Below are positions 41,421 to 49,718 of a stretch of 64,000 bases of DNA, piece after piece. A model generated the notes under the pieces. It worked only from the letters and a program-made list of their open reading frames with translations, had not been told where the DNA came from and did no database searches. The translations under genes were made by a program, and so were the position numbers. Position 1 is the stretch's first letter, and every line of letters starts with the position of its first letter. Source of the DNA: Mycolicibacterium crocinum. GTDB taxonomy: Bacteria; Actinomycetota; Actinomycetes; Mycobacteriales; Mycobacteriaceae. The DNA lies in assembly GCF_022370635.2 (NCBI RefSeq), contig NZ_CP092362.2, forward strand, positions 5,022,001 through 5,086,000, read 5' to 3'.

Positions 41421-42740
41421 ATGAGCTTTTCCAACATCATGGATTCCAACAGCTACTCGGCGGATCACCCGGTCGACCCCGCCACCGAATCGTTGATCGC
41501 GGCCCGTGACCGCATCCTGGGCCCGGCGTACCGGCTGTTCTACCAACGGCCGGTGCACCTGGTCCGCGGCGAGGGGACGCGGCTCTACGACGCCGACGGC
41601 GCCTGTTACCTGGATGCCTACAACAACGTCGCCAGCGTCGGCCACTGCCACCCGCACGTGGTGGAGGCCGTCACCCGTCAGCTGTCCACCCTGAACACGC
41701 ACACCCGCTACCTGCACGGCGGGATCGTGAACTACAGCGAGCGCCTGCTGGACACGATGCCCGAGCAGATCGATCAGGTGATGTACGCCTGCACCGGCTC
41801 GGAGGTCAACGACCTGGCCCTGCGCGTTGCCGAAATGTATACCGGCGCAAAGGGTGTCATCGTCACCACCGACGCCTATCACGGCAACACCGCCGCGGTT
41901 ACCGCGATCTCGCCGTCCATCGGCGGGGCCACGGTGCTCGGCGAGCATGTCCGCACGGTCCCGCCGCCGGACAGCTACCGCGTGCCGGCCGCCGAACTCG
42001 CCGAGACGTTCACCGCCGACGTCGTCGCCGCCATCACCGACCTGAAGGATCGCGGCGCCGGATTCTCCGCACTGATCGTCGACACCATCTTCTCCTCCGA
42101 CGGCATCTACCCCGATCCCTCGGTGCTGGCGCCCGCCGTGGAGGCGGTGCATCGCGCCGGCGGGGTGTTCATCGCCGACGAGGTGCAGCCGGGATTCGGC
42201 CGCACCGGCGAGGCGATGTGGGGCTTCCTGCGCCACGGCGTTGTGCCGGACCTGGTGACCATGGGCAAGCCGATGGGCAACGGCATGCCGATCGCGGCGA
42301 TGGCGGCCCGCTCGGAGGTCCTCGACGTCTTCGCCCGCGAGGTGCCCTACTTCAACACCTTCGGCGGTAACCCCGTGACGATCGCCGCGGCGGCGGCCGT
42401 GCTGGACGTCATCGAAGAAGAGAAGTTGATGCGCAACGCCGCGGACGTCGGTTCGCAGCTACGCACCGAATTGGCGCGCCTCGGTGCCGACCATCCGCGC
42501 ATCGGTGATGTCCGCGGCACCGGGCTGTACGTCGGCGTCGAGGTGATCGACGAGACCGGCGCGCCCGACCGGGCCGGCGCCCGGGAACTCGTCAACGCCA
42601 TGCGCGAGCGCCGGGTGCTGATCTCGGTGTGCGGTCGCGACGGCAATGTACTGAAGATTCGGCCACCGCTGGTCTTCTCGAGCACCGACGTCGACTGGTT
42701 CTGCACCGAGTTCGCCGGCGCGCTCGCTTCGCCGTTTTGA
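41421..42740 (+). CDS. Class III PLP enzyme resembling AGXT2L phospho-lyases
   Basis: 439 residues, fold-type I, class III aminotransferase family. LDAYNNVASVGHCHPHVVEA, STLNTHTRYLHGGIVNYSERL, FIADEVQPGFGRTGEAMW, the PLP lysine in VTMGKPMGNG, FNTFGGNPVT and VLKIRPPLVF align well, as I remember them, with human ethanolamine-phosphate phospho-lyase AGXT2L1 and AGXT2L2. Those enzymes remove phosphate and ammonia from a phosphorylated amino-alcohol. SD GAGGAA upstream. A plain aminotransferase role (AGXT2-like) cannot be excluded. Confidence 0.85.
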   Translation: MSFSNIMDSNSYSADHPVDPATESLIAARDRILGPAYRLFYQRPVHLVRGEGTRLYDADGACYLDAYNNVASVGHCHPHVVEAVTRQLSTLNTHTRYLHGGIVNYSERLLDTMPEQIDQVMYACTGSEVNDLALRVAEMYTGAKGVIVTTDAYHGNTAAVTAISPSIGGATVLGEHVRTVPPPDSYRVPAAELAETFTADVVAAITDLKDRGAGFSALIVDTIFSSDGIYPDPSVLAPAVEAVHRAGGVFIADEVQPGFGRTGEAMWGFLRHGVVPDLVTMGKPMGNGMPIAAMAARSEVLDVFAREVPYFNTFGGNPVTIAAAAAVLDVIEEEKLMRNAADVGSQLRTELARLGADHPRIGDVRGTGLYVGVEVIDETGAPDRAGARELVNAMRERRVLISVCGRDGNVLKIRPPLVFSSTDVDWFCTEFAGALASPF

Positions 42741-42767
42741 GCCGTCGTCGTCGGGCACACTGGAGCA

Positions 42768-43016
42768 GTGGCAGAAGACAACGACACCCTGTCCCGCATC
42801 CACGACCTGGTCGCGCAGGAGCGCGAACTGCGTGAGCGGGTGGTACACGGACAACTCGACCCGTCCGAGGAGCGCGAGCGCCTGAGGGCCATCGAAACCG
42901 AGCTCGACCAGTGCTGGGACCTGCTTCGCCAGCGTCGCGCCCTGCGCGAGACGGGCGGCGACCCCAGCCAGGCCAGCGTGCGGCCCGGCGACGAGGTCGA
43001 GGGCTACCTCAGCTGA
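42768..43016 (+). CDS. DUF2630 small protein
   Basis: 82 residues, highly charged, mostly helical: SRIHDLVAQERELRERV, then LRAIETELDQCWDLLRQRRALRE, and a C-terminal PGDEVEGYL. Fits the actinobacterial DUF2630 family, function unknown. GTG start; a CACACT -10-like box lies 6 nt upstream, no clear SD. Ends 8 nt inside the convergent MarR gene. Confidence 0.8.
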   Translation: MAEDNDTLSRIHDLVAQERELRERVVHGQLDPSEERERLRAIETELDQCWDLLRQRRALRETGGDPSQASVRPGDEVEGYLS

Positions 43017-43437
43017 TCACGCGAGCCAGGATCTCCTGCAACGCCTGAAGGTCCTGTTCGTCGAGTGAGGCCAGCATCTGCGGCGCCGGGTCGTCGGTCT
43101 CATCGAGGACGGCGATGACTTCGCGGCCGGCATCGGTAAGCGACACCAGCTTGCAGCGTCGGTTCTCCGGATGAGGCTGACGGACCACCAGTCCGCGCGC
43201 CTCCAGGTCGTTGACCGCCACCGTGGCGGCGGGTGCGTCGATCGTCGCCGCCTCGGCGACCTCTTTGACCGTCATCGGCTGGGCTGCGAGCCGACGCAGG
43301 ATCCGAATCCTGCTGAACGGCAAGCCTGTTCGATCCACCACCGTTCGGCGCCAGCGGTCCTTGTTGTCCAGCACCAGGCTCGACATCGACCGCCACACCT
43401 GATCGGCTACCGGATTACCCGACATGGGCATGCTCAT
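43009..43437 (-). CDS. MarR-family regulator
   Basis: 142 residues, MarR winged helix: PFSRIRILRRLAAQPMTVKEVAEAATIDAPAATVAVNDLEARGLVVR with wing residues EN-RRCKLVSLTDAG. It overlaps the end of the MFS gene by 23 nt, so it is co-expressed with it and likely represses the efflux gene through the inverted repeats at 44856-44888. Sensing of the exported drug or phenolic compound is expected (family knowledge). Confidence 0.88.
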   Translation of the reverse strand: MSMPMSGNPVADQVWRSMSSLVLDNKDRWRRTVVDRTGLPFSRIRILRRLAAQPMTVKEVAEAATIDAPAATVAVNDLEARGLVVRQPHPENRRCKLVSLTDAGREVIAVLDETDDPAPQMLASLDEQDLQALQEILARVIS

Positions 43438-44866
43438 TTCGGTGATCGTCGATCAGCGGCGCCAGCCGCTGCGCAGAGAGCTTGGCCCGGGCCGAGGTCG
43501 ACACGATCGCGAGCACCACGATCACCACACCCAGGGCGATGTTGAGGAACCACAGCGGTCTTGCGGCGGCGGTGAAGTCGGCGCCCGCGACCGCCAGCGC
43601 CGAGCCGGCAACCGAACCACACAGTGCCACACCGATACTCACGCCCACCTGCCTGCTGGTCGAGGTCACCGCCGAGGCCGCTCCGGCCCGGTCGCGCGGC
43701 ATACCGCTGACCGCCGCATTGGTGATCGGCGCGTTGACCATGCCGAACCCGATGCCGTACACCGTGAAGATCGCCAGCAGCCCCCACACCGGTGTAGTCG
43801 GGGTGAGGAAGATCAGCATCACCGACGCGATGGTCATCAGGACACCGGACACCAACAAGGACGGGCGGGCGCCGAACCGGCCGACCAGCCGGCCCGACAG
43901 CGGCGAGAAGAACAGCGCGCCGATCGCGATCGGCAGGTAGATCAGACCGGTGTGGGCTGCCGAATAGCCGCGCTCCCCCTGCAGGTACAGCGACATCATG
44001 AAGAGGAAGGCCCCCCAGGCGGCGAAGGCGCACACGGCGATGACCGTAGCCGACGAGAACGGCACACTGCGGAAGAACCGCAGATCGATGAAGGGGTCGT
44101 GGCGGCGGGACTCGTAGCGCAGGAAGGCCAGGAGGGCCACCGCCGCGCCGGCCGCGATCGCGAGGATCCGCGGGTTGGTCCAGCCCATTCCCGGCCCCTC
44201 GATGAGGACGAAGACGACGCCGAACAGCGCCAGCACGGCCAACAGCTGCCCGACCGGATCGATATCGCGCATGGTGGCCGACTTGCTCTCGGGGACGAAG
44301 ATCGCCGTGAGGATGATGGCGGCCGCGCAGATGGGCAGATTGATCCAGAACACCGCGCGCCAGCTGATCGCCTCGATCAGGAAGCCGCCGACGATCGGGC
44401 CCAGCGCCATCGAGATACCGACCACCGCACCCCATAGCCCGAGCGCGCGGGCGCGCTCCACCCGGCCGACGAAGATCTGCGAAATGATTGATAGCGCAAC
44501 GGGATTCATCATCGAACCGCCAAATCCCTGAACCAGGCGGGCGCCAATCAGCGTGTCGATGTCGGGCGCCAGGCTGCACAGCAGTGAGCCCACCGCAAAG
44601 GTGGCCAGGCCGATCTGGAAGATCCGGCGGCGACCGAAGCGATCACCGGTGGCCCCCGAGAGCATCAGCAGCGACGCCAGCACCAGGGTGTAGATGTCGA
44701 TGACCCACTGCATCTGCGAGGCGGTGGCATGCAGGTCGGTGCGGATAGCGGGGATCGCGACGTTCACGATCGTCGAATCCATCGACACGATCAACAGGCT
44801 CAGGCAGCAGGACGCCAGGATGATCGTCTTGCGCCGCGCGCTGATCTCACCGACAGTTGTAATCAC
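43415..44866 (-). CDS. MFS drug:H+ antiporter, DHA2/EmrB type
   Basis: 483 residues. Around 14 predicted helices with SMDSTIVNVAIPAIRTDL in helix 1, GDRFGRRRIFQIGL in the loop 2-3, and LVQGFGGSMMNPVAL; the antiporter motif lies in helix 5. It exports hydrophobic or amphipathic drugs. The GTG start at 44866 lies inside an inverted repeat (TCACA/TGTGA) that is probably the MarR operator. Forms an efflux operon with the MarR gene. Confidence 0.88.
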   Translation of the reverse strand: MITTVGEISARRKTIILASCCLSLLIVSMDSTIVNVAIPAIRTDLHATASQMQWVIDIYTLVLASLLMLSGATGDRFGRRRIFQIGLATFAVGSLLCSLAPDIDTLIGARLVQGFGGSMMNPVALSIISQIFVGRVERARALGLWGAVVGISMALGPIVGGFLIEAISWRAVFWINLPICAAAIILTAIFVPESKSATMRDIDPVGQLLAVLALFGVVFVLIEGPGMGWTNPRILAIAAGAAVALLAFLRYESRRHDPFIDLRFFRSVPFSSATVIAVCAFAAWGAFLFMMSLYLQGERGYSAAHTGLIYLPIAIGALFFSPLSGRLVGRFGARPSLLVSGVLMTIASVMLIFLTPTTPVWGLLAIFTVYGIGFGMVNAPITNAAVSGMPRDRAGAASAVTSTSRQVGVSIGVALCGSVAGSALAVAGADFTAAARPLWFLNIALGVVIVVLAIVSTSARAKLSAQRLAPLIDDHRNEHAHVG

Positions 44867-44888
44867 ACAACTATTGTGAAACTACAAC
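44856..44888. promoter_or_regulatory. Nested inverted repeats over the MFS start (MarR operator)
   Basis: GTTGTA (44856-44861) with TACAAC (44883-44888), and TCACA (44863-44867) with TGTGA (44875-44879). The repeat straddles the GTG start at 44866, so binding would block initiation of the efflux operon. Confidence 0.6.
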
Positions 44889-44930
44889 CGTTCGGCGGTC
44901 AAGCCGGTGGGGCTTAGTAGACAGTCAGGT

Positions 44931-46229
44931 TTAGCCGCGCGTGTCGATGGTCGCGTAGTCGCGCTCGGTGTACCCGGTGTAGATCTGGCGCGGGCGGCCG
45001 ATCTTGCTGCTGCCCTCGTCGTGCATCTCCCGCCAGTGCGCGATCCAGCCCGGCAGCCGGCCGAGGGCGAACAGCACGGTGAACATCCGGGTCGGGAAGC
45101 CCATCGCGCGGTAGATCACGCCGGTGTAGTAGTCGACGTTCGGGTAGAGCTTGCGCTCGATGAAGAAATCGTCGGTGAGCGCGATCTCCTCGAGCTGCTT
45201 GGCGATGTCGAGCAACTCGTCGTCGCCGCCGAGCTTGCCGAGGATCTTGTCGGCCTGCTCCTTGACGATGCGCGCCCGCGGGTCGTAGTTCTTGTAGACC
45301 CGGTGCCCGAAGCCCATCAGCTTCACGCCGTCTTCTTTGTTCTTGACCTTCTTGACGAACGTCTGCACATCGTCCTGGCCGACGCGGATCTTCTCCAGCA
45401 TCTCCAGCACGGCCTGGTTGGCGCCGCCGTGCAGCGGACCCCACAGCGCGTTGATGCCGCCGGAGATCGAGGTGAACAGGTTGGCCTGCGAGGAGCCGAC
45501 CAGCCGCACCGTCGACGTCGAACAGTTCTGCTCGTGGTCGGCGTGCAGGATCAGCAGCATGTCCAGTGCGCGGACGATCTCGGGATCGACCTCATAGGGC
45601 TCAGCCGGGAAGCCGAACGTCATCCGCAGGAAGTTCTCCACCAGCGTCAGCGAGTTGTCCGGGTACAGGAACGGCTGCCCCTCGGACTTCTTGTAGGCGT
45701 ACGCCGCGATCGTAGGCAGCTTGGCCAGCAGCCGGATCGTGGACAGCTCCACCTGCTTCTTGTTCAGCGGATCCAGCGAATCCTGGTAGTAGGCGCTCAA
45801 CGCGTTGACCGCGCTGGACAGCACCGGCATCGGATGCGCATCGCGCGGGAAACCATCGAAGAACCGCTTGAGGTCCTCGTGCAGCAGGGTGTGCCGCTGA
45901 ATCTGGGTGGTGAACTTCTCCAGCTGCTCGGTGGTCGGCAGCTCACCATAGATCAGCAGGTAGCTCACCTCGATGAAGGTCGACTTCTCGGCGAGCTGCT
46001 CGATCGGGTAGCCGCGGTAGCGCAGGATGCCGGCGTCGCCGTCGATGTAGGTGATGGCGCTCTTGGTCGACGCGGTGTTCACGAAACCCTGGTCGAACGT
46101 CGTGTAACCGGTCTTGGCCAGCAACGAGCCCAGCGCGATCCCGTCAGACCCCTCCGTCGCCTTGACGATGTCCAGGTCCAACTCGCCGCCCGGGTACTTC
46201 AGGGAGGCGGTCTCGTCGGTTGCGGCCAC
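44931..46229 (-). CDS. gltA2: GltA2, citrate synthase
   Basis: 432 residues, citrate synthase type I/II; M. tuberculosis GltA2 is 431. It condenses acetyl-CoA and oxaloacetate to citrate in the TCA cycle. LHADHEQNCSTSTVR, GPLHGGANQ, KLMGFGHRVYKNYDPRA and the C-terminal MFTVLFALGRLPGWIAHW hold the active-site His and Asp/Arg residues. GTG start with AAGGGG about 5 nt upstream. A second citrate synthase, citA, is about 3.5 kb away. Confidence 0.95.
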   Translation of the reverse strand: MAATDETASLKYPGGELDLDIVKATEGSDGIALGSLLAKTGYTTFDQGFVNTASTKSAITYIDGDAGILRYRGYPIEQLAEKSTFIEVSYLLIYGELPTTEQLEKFTTQIQRHTLLHEDLKRFFDGFPRDAHPMPVLSSAVNALSAYYQDSLDPLNKKQVELSTIRLLAKLPTIAAYAYKKSEGQPFLYPDNSLTLVENFLRMTFGFPAEPYEVDPEIVRALDMLLILHADHEQNCSTSTVRLVGSSQANLFTSISGGINALWGPLHGGANQAVLEMLEKIRVGQDDVQTFVKKVKNKEDGVKLMGFGHRVYKNYDPRARIVKEQADKILGKLGGDDELLDIAKQLEEIALTDDFFIERKLYPNVDYYTGVIYRAMGFPTRMFTVLFALGRLPGWIAHWREMHDEGSSKIGRPRQIYTGYTERDYATIDTRG

Positions 46230-46332
46230 ATGAACCCCTTCTGAGCTCGTCGACGCCGCTGAGGCGTCCGTATGTAGGTGAAGGTAGTCGCTATTCTGCC
46301 GATACGCCCGCGGGGGTTTGGCCCGGGGTCGC

Positions 46333-46968
46333 CTACGGCGTCCAAAGTTGGGTGAAAAGCGCGTACACCGACTCGATTCGGTCGCAGACGACGTCCGGTT
46401 CGATCGGCGGACTGCCGGGGGTGCCGAGCCCGCGACAGGCCACCCCCATCACCACCGCCCAGGTGTCGAAGAGGATGCGTATCGACGGGTGGTCGGCGGC
46501 TACCCCCATCCGCTGTGCCGCGACCTCGACCGCGCCGTGGTGGAACCCGTCCGCGCGGAACATGAACGGTGCCAGCCCGATCGCCGGGGCGGAGTTCACG
46601 ATCGTCAGCAACAGTCGTATCCGCTCGAACGACGTCGAGGTGCCGCACTCCTCGCTGGCGAAGGTCTCGAGATGAGCGCGGGCCAATGCCTCGTAGTGGG
46701 TGATGCCGAGCGGCTGGCGGGCGCAGGCGGCCGCCACATCGTCGGCGACCTCGTCGTAGATGGCGACGATCACCGCTTCCTTGCCCGAGAAGTAGCGGCT
46801 GAAGGTGCGCGGCGCGACCTCGGCGGCGGCAGCGATCTGCTCGACGGTCGTGTTCTCGTAGCCCTGGTCGATACACAGCTGAATGGCGACGTCGATCAGT
46901 GTCGCCCTGGTTCGCTGTTTTTTGAGTTCACGCAGGCCGGGGACGGGAATTCTCGCGATCGTCGCCAC
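46333..46968 (-). CDS. TetR-family regulator (tandem pair, downstream)
   Basis: About 211 residues. HTH RATLIDVAIQLCIDQGYENTTVEQIAAAAEVAPRTFSRYFSGKEAV. The GTG at 46968 is chosen because GGGGAGG lies 6 nt upstream; a longer frame from 47010 lacks an SD. Closely related in its DNA-binding domain to the neighbouring TetR at 47007-47669, so the two likely arose by duplication and may share operators. Target genes are not evident; the MFS exporter at 47698 is on the same strand upstream. Confidence 0.87.
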   Translation of the reverse strand: MATIARIPVPGLRELKKQRTRATLIDVAIQLCIDQGYENTTVEQIAAAAEVAPRTFSRYFSGKEAVIVAIYDEVADDVAAACARQPLGITHYEALARAHLETFASEECGTSTSFERIRLLLTIVNSAPAIGLAPFMFRADGFHHGAVEVAAQRMGVAADHPSIRILFDTWAVVMGVACRGLGTPGSPPIEPDVVCDRIESVYALFTQLWTP

Positions 46969-47006
46969 GTCGCGCCTCCCCCTGGACCTGTGGGCGCCCC
47001 CCGACG

Positions 47007-47669
47007 TCAAACGGTAGAGGGTAGCGCGGCTCCCGCCGCCGGCGCGGCGATATCGAGGAATTCACTAAAGGCGAGGTCCAGCCGCTCGGCCAGGATGACC
47101 GCGCAGTTGTCGTAGTCGTCGGGCCCGATCACCAGCTGCCCCCATGCTGCCGCGGTGATCGCGCCCCACAACGACACGGTCAGCGCCACCCGCCGGTCCA
47201 TCGGGTCGGTGCCCATCCGCGCCGCCACCGCGACGACCAACGGTTGCAGTCGCGTCGCGGCCGCGGCCAGTCGCAGCGCGCTGGACGAGGAGATGACGTT
47301 GACCATCAGGACCAGCCGGTGGGTGGTCAACTCCGTGACCTCACCGGTCGGCACCCTGCGCAGGGCCTGGCTGTGCGCGCGGGCCAGCGCGGCCAACGGG
47401 GCGACGTCCGCGCCGATCGTGGCGAGTTCGGCGACGGCGGCGTGCACCAGGTCGTCCAGCACGGTCATCATCACCGCGTCTTTGGTCGGGAAATATCGGC
47501 TGAACGTCCGCGGCGACACCTCGGCGGCAGCCGCGATCTGCTCGACGGTCGTATTGCCGTATCCGCGTTCGATGCACAGCTTCACAGCGGCATCGACCAG
47601 CATGGCGCGGGTACGTCGCTTCTTTCGTTCGCGCAGTCCCGGAGGTGGCTGCGCGATGACGTCGGCCAC
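47007..47669 (-). CDS. TetR-family regulator (tandem pair, upstream)
   Basis: 220 residues. HTH RAMLVDAAVKLCIERGYGNTTVEQIAAAAEVSPRTFSRYFPTKDAV, very similar to that of the adjacent TetR, while the ligand domain differs. GTG start with TAGGAT 6 nt upstream, so leaderless. The gap to the MFS exporter stop is 28 nt; the exporter, this gene and the second TetR run on the same strand. Confidence 0.87.
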   Translation of the reverse strand: MADVIAQPPPGLRERKKRRTRAMLVDAAVKLCIERGYGNTTVEQIAAAAEVSPRTFSRYFPTKDAVMMTVLDDLVHAAVAELATIGADVAPLAALARAHSQALRRVPTGEVTELTTHRLVLMVNVISSSSALRLAAAATRLQPLVVAVAARMGTDPMDRRVALTVSLWGAITAAAWGQLVIGPDDYDNCAVILAERLDLAFSEFLDIAAPAAGAALPSTV

Positions 47670-47675
47670 GCCCCG

Positions 47676-47681
47676 ATCCTA
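47676..47681 (-). promoter_or_regulatory. -10 box (TAGGAT), leaderless start
   Basis: TAGGAT on the minus strand, 6 nt before the GTG of the upstream TetR (47669). Confidence 0.55.
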
Positions 47682-47697
47682 GTCGTTACGTGCCGAT

Positions 47698-48972
47698 TTA
47701 CGGCTTCGCGGCGGGCACCCGATAGCGAACGAAAATCGGGACCACCGCGGCGGCGATCAGCACACCGACCACCACCAGCGCTCCACCACCGGCCGCCGCG
47801 ATCGTCGTGCCGACCACTGCGGCGGCCGCGCCGTGCGCGGCGTCGGCCAGCCGGGGACCACCCGCGACCACCACGGTGAAGACGCCCTGCAGCCGGCCCC
47901 TCAAGTCGTCGGAGGCCACCTGCTGCAGAATCGTCGACCGGAACGCCGCCGACACCATGTCCGCGGCACCGCCAATCGCCAAGCACGCCAACGCAATCCA
48001 CAGGAACGTGCCGGTGTGGCCGTGCGCCAGCCCACCGGCCACGCCGAAGCCGACCATAGCCGCACCCCACACCACGATCGCGATCACCACGGCCAGGCCC
48101 TGACGCTGGATACGCGGGAACCACCCGGAGAACACGCCACCGGCCACCGCACCCACCGACATCGCGGCCGCCAGCAGCGCCATGGTGGTGCCGCCCTGGA
48201 TCGGGCCGCCGAAGCTCTCGTGCGCCATCTGCGGGAACAGCGCCCGTGGCATGCCGGCGATCATCGCGATCAGGTCGACGACGAAGGACATCAGCACAAC
48301 CTTGTTGCCGGACAGGAAGCGGAAGCCTTCGACGACCGAGCGCAGCGCGTCGAATCCCATGCCCTTCCCACCGATGGCCGGCGGGATCGGCGCGAGCCGG
48401 CAGGCCACCCAGATCGGCACCAGGCAGGTGAGGGCGTCGATCAGATAGAGCGTGGAGAGGTCGATCCAGCGCAGCATCACCCCGGCCATCAGCGGGCCGA
48501 CGATCGCGCCGAACTGGAACACCGTGAAGTTCAGCGAGTTGGCCGCAGGCAGCTGATCACCGGGGATCATCCGCGGGATCGCCGCCGAGCGGGTGGGGCT
48601 GTCGATGGCGTAGAACGCCTGCTGCACCGACAGCAGGCACAGCACCACCCACACGTTGTTCAGCCCGAGCGCCGCCTGCAGCCACAGCAGCAGAGATGCC
48701 ACCGCCAGGCCGCAGGAGGTGATGATCAGCAGCACCCGCCGGTCCATGGCGTCGGCCCACGCTCCGCCGAGCAGGCCGAACACCACGAGCGGCACCAGTG
48801 CGAACACTCCGGACAGCCCGACGTATGCCGAGCTCTGCGTGAGTGCGTACAGCTGGACGGGGACGGCGAAGATCGTGAGGTTGGCCCCGATGACCGTGAC
48901 GATGCCGGCCACCCACAGCCGCCGGAAGTCCGGCGTTCTCAGCGGGGTGGTGTCAGCGAAGAGCCTCGCCAC
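47698..48972 (-). CDS. MFS_3 (EntS/Tap-like) transporter
   Basis: 424 residues with 12 predicted helices. RLWVAGIVTVIGANLTIFAVPVQLYALTQSSAYVG in helix 1, GGAWADAMDRRVLL in loop 2-3 and QQAFYAIDSPTRSAAIPRMIP between helices 4 and 5 are typical of the EntS/Tap group exporting siderophores or drugs. GTG start directly follows the pdxH stop (TAGGTG), so the two are co-translated. The substrate is unknown. Confidence 0.87.
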   Translation of the reverse strand: MARLFADTTPLRTPDFRRLWVAGIVTVIGANLTIFAVPVQLYALTQSSAYVGLSGVFALVPLVVFGLLGGAWADAMDRRVLLIITSCGLAVASLLLWLQAALGLNNVWVVLCLLSVQQAFYAIDSPTRSAAIPRMIPGDQLPAANSLNFTVFQFGAIVGPLMAGVMLRWIDLSTLYLIDALTCLVPIWVACRLAPIPPAIGGKGMGFDALRSVVEGFRFLSGNKVVLMSFVVDLIAMIAGMPRALFPQMAHESFGGPIQGGTTMALLAAAMSVGAVAGGVFSGWFPRIQRQGLAVVIAIVVWGAAMVGFGVAGGLAHGHTGTFLWIALACLAIGGAADMVSAAFRSTILQQVASDDLRGRLQGVFTVVVAGGPRLADAAHGAAAAVVGTTIAAAGGGALVVVGVLIAAAVVPIFVRYRVPAAKP

Positions 48973-49635
48973 CTAGGGCTGCAACCGCTCGATCTGGCCG
49001 TCGCCGGTGACGCGAATCCTGTTGTGTACCCGGTTCTCTCGCCCCTGCCAGAACTCGATGACCTCGGGCGCGATCCGGTAGCCGCCCCAATGCGGGGGTA
49101 CGGGAACCTGCTCGGAGGCGGCGAAGCGTTCGGTGGCTTGAGCGAGCTGGCCGAGCAGCTCGGCGCGCGAGCCGATCGGGCGCGACTGCGCCGACGCCCA
49201 CGCACCCAGCTGTGAGCCGCGCGGGCGCTTGGACCAGTACTCTTGCGTCTCCTCGGCGCTCACCTTGGTCACCGCGCCGCGGATGTGCACCTGCCGGCCC
49301 ATCGCGTACCAGGGGAACGTCACGGCGGCATACGGCGTGGCCGCCAGTTCGCCGCCCTTGGCGGAGTCGTAGTTGGTGTAGAAAGTGATTCCGGTCTCGT
49401 CCACGCTTTTGCACAACACCGTGCGGCTGACCGGTCTTCCCGCGTCGACGGTGGCCAGCACCATGGCGTTGGGCTCGGCGATGCCGGCCGCTTCGGCGTC
49501 GGCGATCCACCTGTGCAGCAACGCAAGCCAGCCGTCGGCGAGCCAGTCGACGTCGAGGTCGCTGCTGCCGTCCTTTTCGACCGAGCCGTACTCCACGCGC
49601 ATCGCCGCGAGGCGATTCTCCCGGGGTGATTCCAC
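48973..49635 (-). CDS. pdxH: PdxH, pyridoxamine/pyridoxine 5'-phosphate oxidase
   Basis: 220 residues. FMN-dependent oxidation of PNP or PMP to pyridoxal 5'-phosphate. Seen: EPNAMVLATVDAGRPVSRTVLCK, TFYTNYDSAKGGELAATPYAA and the C-terminal VPPHWGGYRIAPEVIEFWQGRENRVHNRI (PNPOx C-terminal dimerisation region). Fits M. tuberculosis PdxH (Rv2607 type). GTG start with TACCGT 6 nt upstream. Downstream MFS gene abuts directly. Divergent from citA. Confidence 0.92.
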   Translation of the reverse strand: MESPRENRLAAMRVEYGSVEKDGSSDLDVDWLADGWLALLHRWIADAEAAGIAEPNAMVLATVDAGRPVSRTVLCKSVDETGITFYTNYDSAKGGELAATPYAAVTFPWYAMGRQVHIRGAVTKVSAEETQEYWSKRPRGSQLGAWASAQSRPIGSRAELLGQLAQATERFAASEQVPVPPHWGGYRIAPEVIEFWQGRENRVHNRIRVTGDGQIERLQP

Positions 49636-49641
49636 GGACCA

Positions 49642-49647
49642 ACGGTA
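49642..49647 (-). promoter_or_regulatory. -10 box (TACCGT), leaderless start
   Basis: TACCGT on the minus strand, 6 nt before the pdxH GTG (49635), in the 83-nt divergent gap with citA. Confidence 0.55.
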
Positions 49648-49718
49648 CGCCGCAAAGGTTCGGCCGCCTGTTACCGACCGGTAGCGGCGACCCGACCGGC
49701 GAGTGGGAGAATCCAGTC

